This document shows, piece after piece, positions 1 through 8,324 of a stretch of DNA of 64,000 nucleotides. The translations under genes were made by a program, and so were the position numbers. How positions within the stretch are numbered: the first letter of the stretch is position 1; each line of letters starts with the position of its first letter. The notes under the pieces are model-generated. The model did not search any database and was not told the DNA's origin. It saw only the letters and a list, made by a program, of their open reading frames with translations. This DNA comes from 'Nostoc azollae' 0708 (GTDB lineage: Bacteria; Cyanobacteriota; Cyanobacteriia; Cyanobacteriales; Nostocaceae), in assembly GCF_000196515.1 (NCBI RefSeq), contig NC_014248.1, positions 3,476,001 to 3,540,000 on the forward strand, read 5' to 3'.

Positions 1-2
1 AA

Positions 3-632
3 TTTATAGGATTTATCCAGGCAGGTGGTTACAATAACTTAGATTACTGGAATACTGAATCTTGGAACTGGAAACAACTATACAATGTTCAACATCCAAA
101 ATTTTGGATACCCGATGAAATTTATCATAACTACCGCTATCGTGCCACATTTGATGAAATAGATTTACCTTTAGATTGGCCAGTAGAAGTCAACCATTAC
201 GAAGCCCTTGCTTACTGTCAATGGCAAGGTGCAGAAACTCGTTTAATGACAGAGGCTGAATGGAATCAATCCCTAAAAATATCAGAAGAAATATTTGAAA
301 GTTCTAGTTTAGTAAATAAATATAATCTCAATTTACAATTTATTTCACCTTCCCCCGTAGGCATGTTTTCTGCAAATCATAGATCTGGTATTTCTGACTT
401 GCGTGGTAATGTTTGGGAATGGTTAGGAGACACATTTTACCCCTTACCAGAATTTCAACCCCATTATCTTTATGAAGATCACTCTGCGCCTTTTTTTGAT
501 ACTAAACATCAGATGATGCTTGGTGGTTCTTGGGCTACAAATGGTACGATGGCTTCGCCATGTTATCGTAATTGGTTCCGTCCCTATTTCTATCAGCACG
601 TTGGGTTTAGAGTTGCTCAGGATTTACAATAA
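3..632 (+). CDS. egtB: EgtB/OvoA-type sulfoxide synthase, C-terminal part (cut by window edge)
   Basis: The frame is open from the first bases of the window, so the gene begins upstream. The 209 visible residues form a formylglycine-generating-enzyme (FGE-sulfatase) fold: a segment with EALAYCQWQGAETRLMTEAEW, then GNVWEWLGD, GGSWATNG and a C-terminal NWFRPYFYQHVGFRVA. In this family such a domain follows an N-terminal DinB-like domain, and the enzyme is a non-haem iron oxygenase that joins a thiol to the imidazole of (trimethyl)histidine. The egtD gene starts 40 bp downstream on the same strand, which points to ergothioneine rather than ovothiol, although the C-terminal motif also resembles OvoA-type proteins. 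The iron-binding HX3HXE motif lies outside the window and cannot be checked. Confidence 0.85.
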   Translation, partial: FIGFIQAGGYNNLDYWNTESWNWKQLYNVQHPKFWIPDEIYHNYRYRATFDEIDLPLDWPVEVNHYEALAYCQWQGAETRLMTEAEWNQSLKISEEIFESSSLVNKYNLNLQFISPSPVGMFSANHRSGISDLRGNVWEWLGDTFYPLPEFQPHYLYEDHSAPFFDTKHQMMLGGSWATNGTMASPCYRNWFRPYFYQHVGFRVAQDLQ

Positions 633-672
633 ATATTCTTTATCACGCAGAATCATAGAGAGGATTTAGAAA

Positions 673-1650
673 ATGATTGTTCAACCTTTAACAGTTTTAG
701 ATCATCATCATCAAGAATTACGTAACAATGGGGAAGATGTGATTCAGGGATTGAGTCAAACTCCGAAAACTTTATCTCCTAAGTATTTCTATGATGATCA
801 TGGTTCTCAGTTATTTGAAAAGATTTGTGAATTACCAGAATATTATCCGACTCGTATAGAAGCCTGGATTCTACAACAATATGCTGATGAAATTGCAGAA
901 ATTACCCGTTGTTGTGAATTAATAGAACTGGGTAGTGGGAGTTCTACTAAAACTCAAATTATATTAGATGCTTATCAAAAAATTACAGATTTTTGTAGAT
1001 ATCTTCCCATTGATGTGAGTGGAAAAATCCTCAAAACTAGTGTTCTAGAGTTACAAGAAAAATATCCCGATTTTGCAATTCATGGATTATTAGGAACTTA
1101 TGAACAAGCTTTAGTTCATCTGGGATCAAATTATTTACAGTCACGGATGTTGTTTTTTCTAGGCAGTTCACTCGGAAATTTTAATGCGGAAGGATGTGAT
1201 AGTTTTTTAGATCAAGTTTCTCGCACTTTACAACCAGGTGATTATTTTTTGTTAGGTGTTGATTTACAAAAACCCAAGGATATTTTGGAGGCAGCTTATA
1301 ACGATAGTCAAGAAGTAACTGCTGATTTTAATTTGAATGTGCTTTCTCATTTGAATTGGCGCTTTCAAGGTAATTTTGATATCAGTTTATTTAGACATCA
1401 AGCAATTTATAATGAGGTTGATAATCAAATGGAAATGTATTTACATTGCGAAAAAAATCATTATGTATCTTTAGAACTTTTGGATTTACAAGTTTTATTT
1501 ACAAATGGAGAAAGTATCATGACAGAAATTTCTCGCAAATTTGATTTAGCGACTATGGAGAAACAACTAGACAAAAAAGGATTAAAAACACTGAAAAGTT
1601 GGACAGATGAAAAAGGATGGTTTGGATTGATTCTTTGTCAAGTGGAATAA
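673..1650 (+). CDS. egtD: L-histidine N-alpha-methyltransferase EgtD
   Basis: This 325-residue protein is the usual length of EgtD, which uses three SAM to convert histidine to hercynine (trimethylhistidine), the first step of ergothioneine synthesis. The N-terminus has the family's SPKYFYDDHGSQLFEKI and LPEYYPTRIEA segments. The SAM-binding loop is ELGSGSSTKT near residue 96, and SSLGNFN follows near residue 170. It lies 40 bp after the sulfoxide synthase gene on the same strand, so the two probably form an operon. The reading frame is intact. Identification rests on length, motifs and neighbour. Confidence 0.92.
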   Translation: MIVQPLTVLDHHHQELRNNGEDVIQGLSQTPKTLSPKYFYDDHGSQLFEKICELPEYYPTRIEAWILQQYADEIAEITRCCELIELGSGSSTKTQIILDAYQKITDFCRYLPIDVSGKILKTSVLELQEKYPDFAIHGLLGTYEQALVHLGSNYLQSRMLFFLGSSLGNFNAEGCDSFLDQVSRTLQPGDYFLLGVDLQKPKDILEAAYNDSQEVTADFNLNVLSHLNWRFQGNFDISLFRHQAIYNEVDNQMEMYLHCEKNHYVSLELLDLQVLFTNGESIMTEISRKFDLATMEKQLDKKGLKTLKSWTDEKGWFGLILCQVE

Positions 1651-1762
1651 ATTTGATGTGAGCATTCAGGAGTCAAGAGTTAAAATATTTGTAAACTTCT
1701 GAATACTGATTTTATTTCCCAATAAAATAAAATCAAAACCAGTAAATATCTAACAGAAGATT

Positions 1763-2700
1763 ATGCTGCTCAATGTAACTCTAAATTCTGAACTGACTTT
1801 AGAGGATTGTTGATATAGATCCTCAAGCTTATGATGCTTGGGGTGTGACTGTTAATTATACCCAAGAGCCTCAAGTAACCTGTATGGCGAGCGCACATTT
1901 TGCCAGTCCAGGAAAACCAGTTGTAGTAGGAGGTTCTGATGCCATGCGATAGCTGAACCTCGTTACTATCTGGATGCAGGTGCAACAGCTATAGTAGTTG
2001 ACAAATCTGGTGCAGCTAACTCGCCAATTTTTAAGTATGTACTCGGTAAAACTCCACGGGAAAAACTCACAGGAGTAAATTGGGAAAAACTCACAGGAGT
2101 AAATTTTAGCTGATGGTAGTTATTATCCCACCCGCACACAAGCCATAAGTCCTGATGAGTCAGCTTTACCATCGCTAGAAGTAGCCAAGCAATGTTTAGG
2201 ACAAGAATATTAAGAAGAGCCTTTTGTTGAAGACCTCGTACCTCTACCTATAGGTTCGGTGTATTCCGACATTGGTTGCGATCCCAAATGTGACTTTTAC
2301 CAAACTCCAACTTACACATCTGGCTATCGTCGGATGTCACCCCAAACCAGCCTCAAATAGATTGCTCTGGAAAAAGAAGCAGGAGCAAAATGTACAGTCA
2401 TCAGTGCAGATAAATTTCTCGGTCGGGTCTTGTTTCCAGGAGGATGAGAAGAGGTTGTAGAAATCACCAAAGCTGCAAGAGAAATGGGAATGCCACTTCT
2501 GTGGCCTAATGGTTTAGAACTAAGAAAAGCCACATGATCCATCTATAATTGGTGGTTTCTGCACTCCAAGTTGTGATACACACCATCTCAGCTATGAGGA
2601 TATTTCTAAGTAGCAATTTCGATTAGCTCAAATTGGTAAAGCCGAATCTAAATTTATTAACTATCATGGAGGACTCACAAAAATGTCCGCTGGTGGTTAA
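1763..2700 (+). pseudogene. Decayed B12-binding domain / radical SAM protein
   Basis: No long frame remains, but pieces in shifting frames read as a B12-binding domain (DAWGVTVNYTQEPQV, then GKPVVVGGSDA, then YYLDAGATAIVVDKSGAAN) followed by a radical SAM domain (GCDPKCDFYQTPTYTSGYRR, then FLGRVLFPGG, then MGMPLLWPNGLELRKA). Stops interrupt the radical SAM part at SLK*IAL (TAG), PGG*EE (TGA) and KAT* (TGA). The CxxxCxxC cluster motif has its third Cys changed to Tyr (CDPKCDFY), so the iron-sulfur cluster could not be bound. A 23-bp segment near 2055-2105 is tandemly duplicated. Much of the middle and C-terminal part expected for this family is missing. Family assignment is from recognised motifs; the specific reaction is unknown. 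Confidence 0.6.
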
Positions 2701-2745
2701 TTAAATAATTAGAAAAATTTCCATCAATTCAGAAAATAAATCATA

Positions 2746-3240
2746 ATGAGACCAAATCTAATTCTACCACAAGCAGGTCAAGAATCGGTTTGGGACTACC
2801 CCCGTCCTGCTATTTTACAAGATATCAACAAACATGTCAAAGTAATTTGCAATGGCATTGTTTTAGCCGAAACCAACAGAGGAAAAAGAGTTTTAGAAAC
2901 TAGTCATCCTCCTACCTATTACTTCCCCCCAGAAGACATTAAACTAGAACATTTAATCGCCACACCCAAGAGAAATTTGTGTGAATGGAAAGGTGCATAT
3001 CAATATTATGACATCAGTATAGGTGATAAGCATCTTAAATATGCTGCTTGGAGATATTTTTATCCAACTACAAATCTTGTCCCCATTCAAAAATACTATG
3101 GATTTATTACGGCTTTAATGGGTGCTTATTATGTTAATGATGAGCTAGTAAAACCCCAATCTGGTGAATTTTATAGCGGCTGGATCACTGCGGATATTGT
3201 GGGATCCTTTAAAGGTAAACCAGGTACATGGGGATGGTAA
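2746..3240 (+). CDS. DUF427 domain protein
   Basis: This intact 164-residue reading frame carries the DUF427 pattern: VWDYPRPAILQD, then VKVICNGIVLAET, ETSHPPTYYFPPEDIK, CEWKGAYQYYD and a C-terminal KGKPGTWGW. DUF427 proteins are small beta-rich cytoplasmic proteins with no established biochemical role. There is no signal peptide or membrane segment. It stands between a dead radical SAM gene and decayed sequence, so it is a survivor in an eroded stretch. The ATG at 2746 places the family's start in the expected position. Confidence 0.8.
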   Translation: MRPNLILPQAGQESVWDYPRPAILQDINKHVKVICNGIVLAETNRGKRVLETSHPPTYYFPPEDIKLEHLIATPKRNLCEWKGAYQYYDISIGDKHLKYAAWRYFYPTTNLVPIQKYYGFITALMGAYYVNDELVKPQSGEFYSGWITADIVGSFKGKPGTWGW

Positions 3241-3469
3241 AGGATGGAAATTTCGGGCATGAAAATTGATAGTTTGACAATTCAGGAACATCATCTATAA
3301 ATTATCTACAGTGCAGATAAACTTCAATTTTCAACTAAGATTTTCTATCTTAATGTTTATTTTTCTGAGTTGATAAACAAATATTCTCAACCCATTATCC
3401 AGCGCATATTTTATCATATAGTTGCTAAAAAGGGAATTGTTACCCTTGAATTTCACCGTTATCTGAATA

Positions 3470-3595
3470 GATGCTCAAGATAAAAGAATAGAAGGATATG
3501 ACAGTATTTATGATACGGTTCGTTTGCGTGAGGAAGATGTGAGAATGATGATTGAAAAGAGCAAAAAATTTATTGAAATTGCAGAGAAAACCTAA
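3470..3595 (+). pseudogene. C-terminal fragment of an unrecognised gene, ended by a MITE
   Basis: The stretch 3241-3591 has no intact gene. A frame from 3470 reads about 41 residues of normal-looking protein (GYDSIYDTVRLREEDVRMM, then IEKSKKFIEIAEKT) and ends in a TAA at 3593-3595. That TAA lies within the first bases of the MITE-1 repeat starting at 3592, so the stop may come from the insertion rather than the original gene. Upstream, another frame contains LINKYSQPIIQRIFYHIVAK, possibly from the same gene. I do not recognise the family. Confidence 0.3.
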
Positions 3596-3708
3596 GCATT
3601 CAACCATCAGCAATCACCTTTTTCATGCTAACACCAAAAATACCTATTTGATAATTAACCAATTTCTCAACCATTCTGACTCCTGACTCCTGACTCCTGA
3701 ATTCTTAC
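3592..3708 (+). repeat. MITE-1 copy A (IS66-type ends)
   Basis: The 117-bp repeat starts CTAAGCATTCAA and ends CTGAATTCTTAC, which are inverted repeats of each other apart from a few positions. The body, including CAAAAATACCTATTTGATAA, recurs at 11162-11286 and 60689-60995 and in part at 6244-6300 and 47792-47892. The right half contains three tandem CTGACTC heptamers. No flanking target duplication is visible here, unlike copies B and E. Confidence 0.7.
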
Positions 3709-3836
3709 AATCTTTGTTTAAATATTTTAATTAACCGCCACAACACATATAATATATTGTCAGGCTCAAACTTTGTATTCTTGATCAATGTCCAAATCCC
3801 CGATTTCTTCAAGAAGTCGGAGATATTGTTTATATA

Positions 3837-4217
3837 TCATAACTTGATAGTTGCAGCAGTGACAGCTAAAGCAGCCCAACCAGCCATGAGTGATAATCCT
3901 CCCAAGGGTGTGATAGCTCCCAAGGATTTTATACCAGTTAAGCTGAGAACATACAAGCTACCTGAAAAAATCGTCACACCAATGATAAATAACCAGCCAC
4001 TAATAAAAAGTGTAGTGGGTGGAGTTTCTACACGACTGATGAGGATTGCTACTAACAAAAGTGCTAGAGCATGGTACATTTGGTAACGAGCGCCAGTGTC
4101 AAAAATTTCTAGCATTCGTTCACTGACTTTTTCTCGCAAAGCATGAGCGCCAAAAGCACCAGCAGCAACAGACAAACCGCCAAAAATAGCAGCTATAGTA
4201 AAAAAAATCTGCGTCAT
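3837..4217 (-). CDS. DUF423 family small membrane protein
   Basis: This 126-residue protein is almost wholly hydrophobic with four predicted membrane helices. It has the DUF423 signature GAFGAHALREKVSERML near residues 21-37 and a GARYQMYHALALLLVA segment near 42-57. Members (for example E. coli YgdD) are inner-membrane proteins of unknown function. The coding strand is minus; the overlapping plus-strand frame is an antisense shadow. It lies 30 bp from the next minus-strand gene. Confidence 0.85.
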   Translation of the reverse strand: MTQIFFTIAAIFGGLSVAAGAFGAHALREKVSERMLEIFDTGARYQMYHALALLLVAILISRVETPPTTLFISGWLFIIGVTIFSGSLYVLSLTGIKSLGAITPLGGLSLMAGWAALAVTAATIKL

Positions 4218-4247
4218 TAGACCTAGCTGTAAATTAGCAGAGTGAGA

Positions 4248-4760
4248 CTAAACATCAAAGTGATATGATACGCCTCCTTCCTCACTCACTTGAAAATTTG
4301 CATTAAGTTCTTTAGCTTTCTCATCTAAATATTGTTTGGCTTCCGTTGCTGTTAACTGTGACTGCATGGCAAAACTTAACAATGTGATTCTGCCATCATT
4401 TTCTTGTAACATCTGATAAAATTGTGATAGCTTTGCTTGCTCTTGTGATCGTAAATATTCATTTTTTTGTTCTGTCAACGCCTTTGTACTTTGTCGGTTT
4501 TGCTTATACAGTCCTAATGCTAACCATGCCCCCAATAGCGCCGTAGGAAAGCCAAACATTATACCTTGAGCAGCAGTATTATCAAGTTGATATAGCGCTT
4601 CTTGATTGACAAGATCTTTTGCTAATGATTCATCCGGTATACCTGGTAAGATCGGCTTGAGAGTAGTATTTTTTGTAATTACAGCTGATACTGTAGTTGT
4701 TAAAAACATGAATCCGAGTGTAAGCAGCCAACCAGCAGCCAATTTTTCTGCCGTCTTCAT
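4248..4760 (-). CDS. Hypothetical membrane protein with two helices and a coiled coil
   Basis: I do not recognise this 170-residue protein. The N-terminus holds one hydrophobic helix (about 9-27, LAAGWLLTLGFMFLTTT) and a second near 66-84 (IMFGFPTALLGAWLALGLY). A charged, probably coiled-coil region follows at 85-150. The predicted topology is a two-helix membrane anchor with a long cytoplasmic tail. It is 30 bp upstream of the DUF423 gene on the same strand, so the two may be co-transcribed. Confidence 0.65.
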   Translation of the reverse strand: MKTAEKLAAGWLLTLGFMFLTTTVSAVITKNTTLKPILPGIPDESLAKDLVNQEALYQLDNTAAQGIMFGFPTALLGAWLALGLYKQNRQSTKALTEQKNEYLRSQEQAKLSQFYQMLQENDGRITLLSFAMQSQLTATEAKQYLDEKAKELNANFQVSEEGGVSYHFDV

Positions 4761-4906
4761 AGTTTTACTTCAGAGTTAGACTTTGCTTGCGATTGTAACC
4801 TTACTTGCGCCAAGCTTCCAGTCATTAATTATCAGGCAGCAGGGAAAAGGATTTCCCCGTTCCCTACTTGTGAAAAAAGTTTATTGATTTCGTTGCGATT
4901 GTTAAA

Positions 4907-5593
4907 CTATGCGCGTGTAGCTTCCAACAATCGAGAAAAATAGAAACGAGTCCGAGTCATTGCTTGACGTTGCACTGTAAAGCCATTTTTTTCCAGAATT
5001 TTCACCACATCAGCTTCACGGTGTAAATAGGCACGGGTGGCTTTACTCGGTCCTGGGAAAAAACTACCTATTTTCTTGAGGATAGAAAGAAAGCAGGTTT
5101 TAGGGGCAAAACTGAGAATAATACGTGACTGTGCCAAAGAACATAGGTAAGAAATCATCTCATCTGCTTTGTCTTGGGGATAGTGAATCAGAACATCCAG
5201 GCAAATAACAGTGTGAAAGTTACCACTCAAAGATTCTAAATCTTGTACTGCAAAAGTAGGATTTGTAGAATTGGAAAAAAGCTTTACACTTCTATCTTGA
5301 GCTTCTGAAACCATTTTAGCGGAAATATCACTAGCGTAAACCTTAGCACCTTCAGATGCTAGAGGAATACTCAAACTACCCACACCACACCCAGCATCAC
5401 AGATTGATAACTCAGATAAATTGTTATCATCTTTTAACCAGCCGATGATGGTATCCACGGTTTGCTGATGTCCAGTACGGATATCTAGCTGGACTTTGTT
5501 GACTTCACCATCTCCATAGATGCGTTTCCAACGGTCGAAACCTGTAGAATTAAAGTATTCACGTACTATTGTTTTATCGTCGGCTGCATTCAT
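4907..5593 (-). CDS. chlM: Magnesium-protoporphyrin IX methyltransferase
   Basis: ChlM transfers a methyl group from SAM to the 13-propionate of Mg-protoporphyrin IX in chlorophyll synthesis. The 228-residue length fits. The N-terminal segment VREYFNSTGFDRWKRIYG and VQLDIRTGHQQTVDTIIGWL are characteristic of the family. The SAM motif ICDAGCGVGSLSIPLA lies near residue 63, and VICLDVLIHYPQD near 130. The C-terminus, with TRTRFYFSRLLEATR, is complete. It is a single intact gene between a hypothetical gene and a divergent secreted-protein gene. Confidence 0.95.
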   Translation of the reverse strand: MNAADDKTIVREYFNSTGFDRWKRIYGDGEVNKVQLDIRTGHQQTVDTIIGWLKDDNNLSELSICDAGCGVGSLSIPLASEGAKVYASDISAKMVSEAQDRSVKLFSNSTNPTFAVQDLESLSGNFHTVICLDVLIHYPQDKADEMISYLCSLAQSRIILSFAPKTCFLSILKKIGSFFPGPSKATRAYLHREADVVKILEKNGFTVQRQAMTRTRFYFSRLLEATRA

Positions 5594-5689
5594 AACCTTG
5601 ATTGTTAAGGATTCACAATTCCTAAAATTATAATGATTTTAAGCAAGAAGTTAGCTTTGTAACGGGTACAATTTTTTTCAGATTGACTT

Positions 5690-6220
5690 ATGCGTAAATA
5701 CAACTTAGTTACTCAAAAGAAACCTCTGCTACTAATATTCAGCTTCAGCCTGATTACTTTTTCTATGTTACCCCTTCTACCCTCACGGACTGAGATTATA
5801 GCCCGTCCTTCTGATGCACCACTAGAACTAAATTTATTAACTAAGCCCACAGGTTCTATAATTACAGCTAATATTATTAGTCAATCAGGATTAACTATCC
5901 CTAGTTTATGGTGGGCAAAGGAAAACTCTGAAAATAAACTTCTAGATAATTGGATAGCATACCCAGCTTCTGAACAAGAACCAGCCCGTGTAGATTTGAT
6001 AGTAAATCAACAAATTTGGAGTTTATTAGACTATTTAGATCGTTACAACTTTGTTAATGGCTTGGGTAGTATGGCTAGGAATTTTGGTTATAACATCCGA
6101 GTGTTTAATTATCACCGAGATATGTTAGCAGCTTACACTTGTAATTTGAGTATCAGTCCATCTTCATGCAAGATCGAGATGAGTATTCATAGTAAGTTAG
6201 GGCTTCGTCAAAATTTATAA
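5690..6220 (+). CDS. Hypothetical exported protein, conserved-looking
   Basis: The 176-residue protein begins MRKYNLVTQKKPLLLIFSFS: a short basic stretch followed by a hydrophobic segment up to about residue 33, consistent with a signal peptide or membrane anchor. The mature part includes GLTIPSLWWAKE, then DNWIAYPA and VDLIVNQQIWSLLDYLDRYNF. I recognise no catalytic motif. The last 15 or so residues could be slightly altered relative to an ancestral end. It is divergent from chlM (97 bp between starts). Confidence 0.6.
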   Translation: MRKYNLVTQKKPLLLIFSFSLITFSMLPLLPSRTEIIARPSDAPLELNLLTKPTGSIITANIISQSGLTIPSLWWAKENSENKLLDNWIAYPASEQEPARVDLIVNQQIWSLLDYLDRYNFVNGLGSMARNFGYNIRVFNYHRDMLAAYTCNLSISPSSCKIEMSIHSKLGLRQNL

Positions 6221-6243
6221 CCGACTGGAAATTAAAATTTAAT

Positions 6244-6300
6244 CGTCAGGAGTCAGGAGTCACGAGTCAGAAGTCAGAATGTTTGAGAAATTGGTTAATT
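6244..6300 (-). repeat. MITE-1 copy C (partial, reverse orientation)
   Basis: The stretch GTCAGGAGTCAGGAGTCACG followed by AATGTTTGAGAAATTGGTTA is the reverse complement of the right half of the MITE-1 repeat. The left half and left terminal repeat are missing. It lies in the gap between a plus-strand and a minus-strand gene. Confidence 0.55.
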
Positions 6301-6402
6301 CTCAAAAAGGGGGGCTGAGGAATCTGATGGAGTGGGCTTTTCGTATATCTTAAATGGTTTATCTTTTGACGCTGTAGTGTACTATAAACAAGTTCATTTT
6401 CC

Positions 6403-7554
6403 TCATTGTTCGGAATTTTTTATTTTGTTAAATAAATACTTATAACCCTTATTGACTGATGCTGGTAAGGGGAGTAAAAATTCACTTTTATCAAATAATT
6501 CCTGATTATTTAGTAACAAGTTTTGTAATGGTTTCTGAAGATCAGAGGCTACAATATTTGTTATAGGCGAATTATTTTTAGTCAGTATGGCAATTTGTTT
6601 GGCTATATTTGGTTGCCAACAAAAATTAATCCAATCAGATGCTAAGGTGTTTTGCTCAACTTCAGCCGGACTTACCCATAAGTCTGCCCACATTGCAGTT
6701 CCTGATTGGGGAATGACTGCGGTAAGTTTTGGATAACGACTGAGTATAGGCATAACGTCATTTGACCAACCCACAGCTAACCAAGTATCTCCGGTGAGTA
6801 GTGGTTCTAGATAGGTAGTAGAATCATAAAATTTTACTTGTTGGTGTAGTGCCAGTAATTCTGCTTTTAAGTCGGGGATTTGAGTAATATTTTCCGTATT
6901 GTAGGATTCTCCTAGTTTTTTTAAAACCAAACCAATGACTTCTCTGGGATGATTAAGTAAGGAAATACGCGATCGCAATTCACTCCGCCATAAGTCGCTC
7001 CAGTCTTTTGGTTGCCAATCAAATTTTTGAAATTTTTCCCCATTATAAATAATGACTGTATTACCCCAGTGATAAGGTGCAGCCCAAATCTTTCCTTGTG
7101 GATCTATATTTCCTTGATCATCGCGTCTTACTAATTGCTGCCACCTGAGATTTAAACTTAACCATTGTTTAATTTTTTCTGTTTCTAGTGGTTGAATCAG
7201 TTTCTGTTCAATTGCTGCTTTTAGCCAAAAATCTCCCAATGTCACTAAATCAGCTTTAGATTGTTGTTGACTTTGCATCAAGGGAATATAACTTTTCCAT
7301 CCCTGTTGATCTTTAGTTTCTGGTTTTTGCCATATTTGTAATTGCTTAAATAAATCTAAAATTTGATTAATAGGGACAAACTTTAAATTTGCATCTGACT
7401 CTAGAGTTTTACGAAATTGATTAACCACCTGACCAGGTATAGAACCTTTTAATAACTGTACATTTAGATGTGTCTGGTTTTTACCAGCACAACCCATGAG
7501 TATCTGGGAAAATACCAGTCCGCTTGCACCTAACAAAAAAGAGCGTCGATTCAT
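6403..7554 (-). CDS. ABC transporter solute-binding lipoprotein (PotD-like)
   Basis: I place the start at 7554, because MNRRSFLLGASGLVFSQILM followed by GCAGK gives a clean twin-arginine-like or lipoprotein signal with a lipobox Cys; the frame also extends 17 residues upstream without features. The protein is then 383 residues. The mature protein has the family-1 extracellular binding fold: IWAAPYHWGNTVIIYNGEKF, SDLWRSELRSRISLLNHPRE and AVGWSNDVMPIL. These resemble spermidine/putrescine-type binding proteins. No permease or ATPase gene for it is in the window. The frame is intact. Confidence 0.8.
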   Translation of the reverse strand: MNRRSFLLGASGLVFSQILMGCAGKNQTHLNVQLLKGSIPGQVVNQFRKTLESDANLKFVPINQILDLFKQLQIWQKPETKDQQGWKSYIPLMQSQQQSKADLVTLGDFWLKAAIEQKLIQPLETEKIKQWLSLNLRWQQLVRRDDQGNIDPQGKIWAAPYHWGNTVIIYNGEKFQKFDWQPKDWSDLWRSELRSRISLLNHPREVIGLVLKKLGESYNTENITQIPDLKAELLALHQQVKFYDSTTYLEPLLTGDTWLAVGWSNDVMPILSRYPKLTAVIPQSGTAMWADLWVSPAEVEQNTLASDWINFCWQPNIAKQIAILTKNNSPITNIVASDLQKPLQNLLLNNQELFDKSEFLLPLPASVNKGYKYLFNKIKNSEQ

Positions 7555-7678
7555 TGAACTTTGATTTGGTGAGTATAAATAGAATTTAAACGACAGGAGT
7601 AGCAAGAGTTAAATATCTGAACAAATATCCATATTCTGCCCTCAGAAACCGATGATAGCAAATTCAGCAAATTCAAAT

Positions 7679-7729
7679 TTATCTGTTTAGGCTGGGCGTG
7701 GGGTCTTCAGATCGAGGAAGCAACCTCAT
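7679..7729 (-). CDS. Possible 16-residue leader peptide with strong ribosome site
   Basis: On the minus strand AAGGAG stands 7 nt before an ATG that opens a 16-codon frame (MRLLPRSEDPTPSLNR, then TAA). It lies 125 bp upstream of the start of the solute-binding lipoprotein gene, in a 395-bp gap that otherwise holds no gene. The region is richer in G and C than its surroundings and can fold locally (AGGAAGCA against TGCTCCT). The frame is too short to prove coding. It could be a leader peptide, part of a small RNA, or chance. Confidence 0.25.
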   Translation of the reverse strand: MRLLPRSEDPTPSLNR

Positions 7730-7949
7730 GATCCTGCTCCTTGGATTTCTCTCAAAAAAGACCAAATGCTTAACTTTTTTCAATAGAAATCGGAGTCATG
7801 CTGTTATTATTTTTTGAGTTATATATAAATAATTATTTTATTGACATAGAACTAAGAAAATTTTGAAACATTAAATAAATCATAAGTATTTTTAACTTGA
7901 GCAGTAAATTGAATAACATAGAGAAACTCTTTTGGGATAAAGGTATTAA

Positions 7950-8324
7950 ATGGAGTCATTACAAAAACAGATACTGACTTTGAGCGAGAAAGTAGATGCT
8001 CTGTATCAGGTGATTGAAAAGCTTGATAGAAAACTGTCTCAGGGTCTATCTGACTACTTTTCAGAGCAAAAACAGCCAAAAAATAATTATCTAGAAAATC
8101 ATCAAGTTGAACATTACCAGTTAAAAGCATGGAGCAATTTAACTTCTGATTTAGAGCATAAGGATGTGTTAATAGACGGGATTTATCCAGAGATGAATCC
8201 CCAAGCTGGAGATAAGCAAATAACGCCAGAAATTCAAATTCACCGACTGACAGCACAATTAACAGCGGCATATAATCGGATTGCAGCTTTAGAAGAACAA
8301 TTAATGCGAGAGCGAATTCATTAA
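7950..8324 (+). CDS. Small coiled-coil protein, unrecognised
   Basis: This 124-residue protein has two heptad-like stretches: residues 1-30 (LQKQILTLSEKVDALYQVIE) and about 97-121 (IHRLTAQLTAAYNRIAALEE), with a polar middle. It has no signal or membrane segment. The heptad spacing supports this strand over the overlapping minus-strand frame 7852-8271. The last 24 bp overlap the end of the convergent UPF0284 gene. The function is unknown. Confidence 0.65.
   Translation: MESLQKQILTLSEKVDALYQVIEKLDRKLSQGLSDYFSEQKQPKNNYLENHQVEHYQLKAWSNLTSDLEHKDVLIDGIYPEMNPQAGDKQITPEIQIHRLTAQLTAAYNRIAALEEQLMRERIH

Noticed and set aside
1655-1720. Further MITE-1 copy after egtD
   Set aside because: Only a short stretch around GAGCATTCAGGAGTCAAGAG resembles the repeat; body and second end are not recognisable.
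7690-7760. Known small RNA such as 6S, SRP RNA or Yfr1/Yfr2
   Set aside because: The G+C-richer island lacks the conserved motifs that I know for these RNAs; it is reported only as a possible leader frame.
7852-8271. A 139-codon minus-strand frame opposite the coiled-coil gene
   Set aside because: The plus-strand product has heptad patterns and natural composition; the minus frame has none and reads as an antisense shadow.
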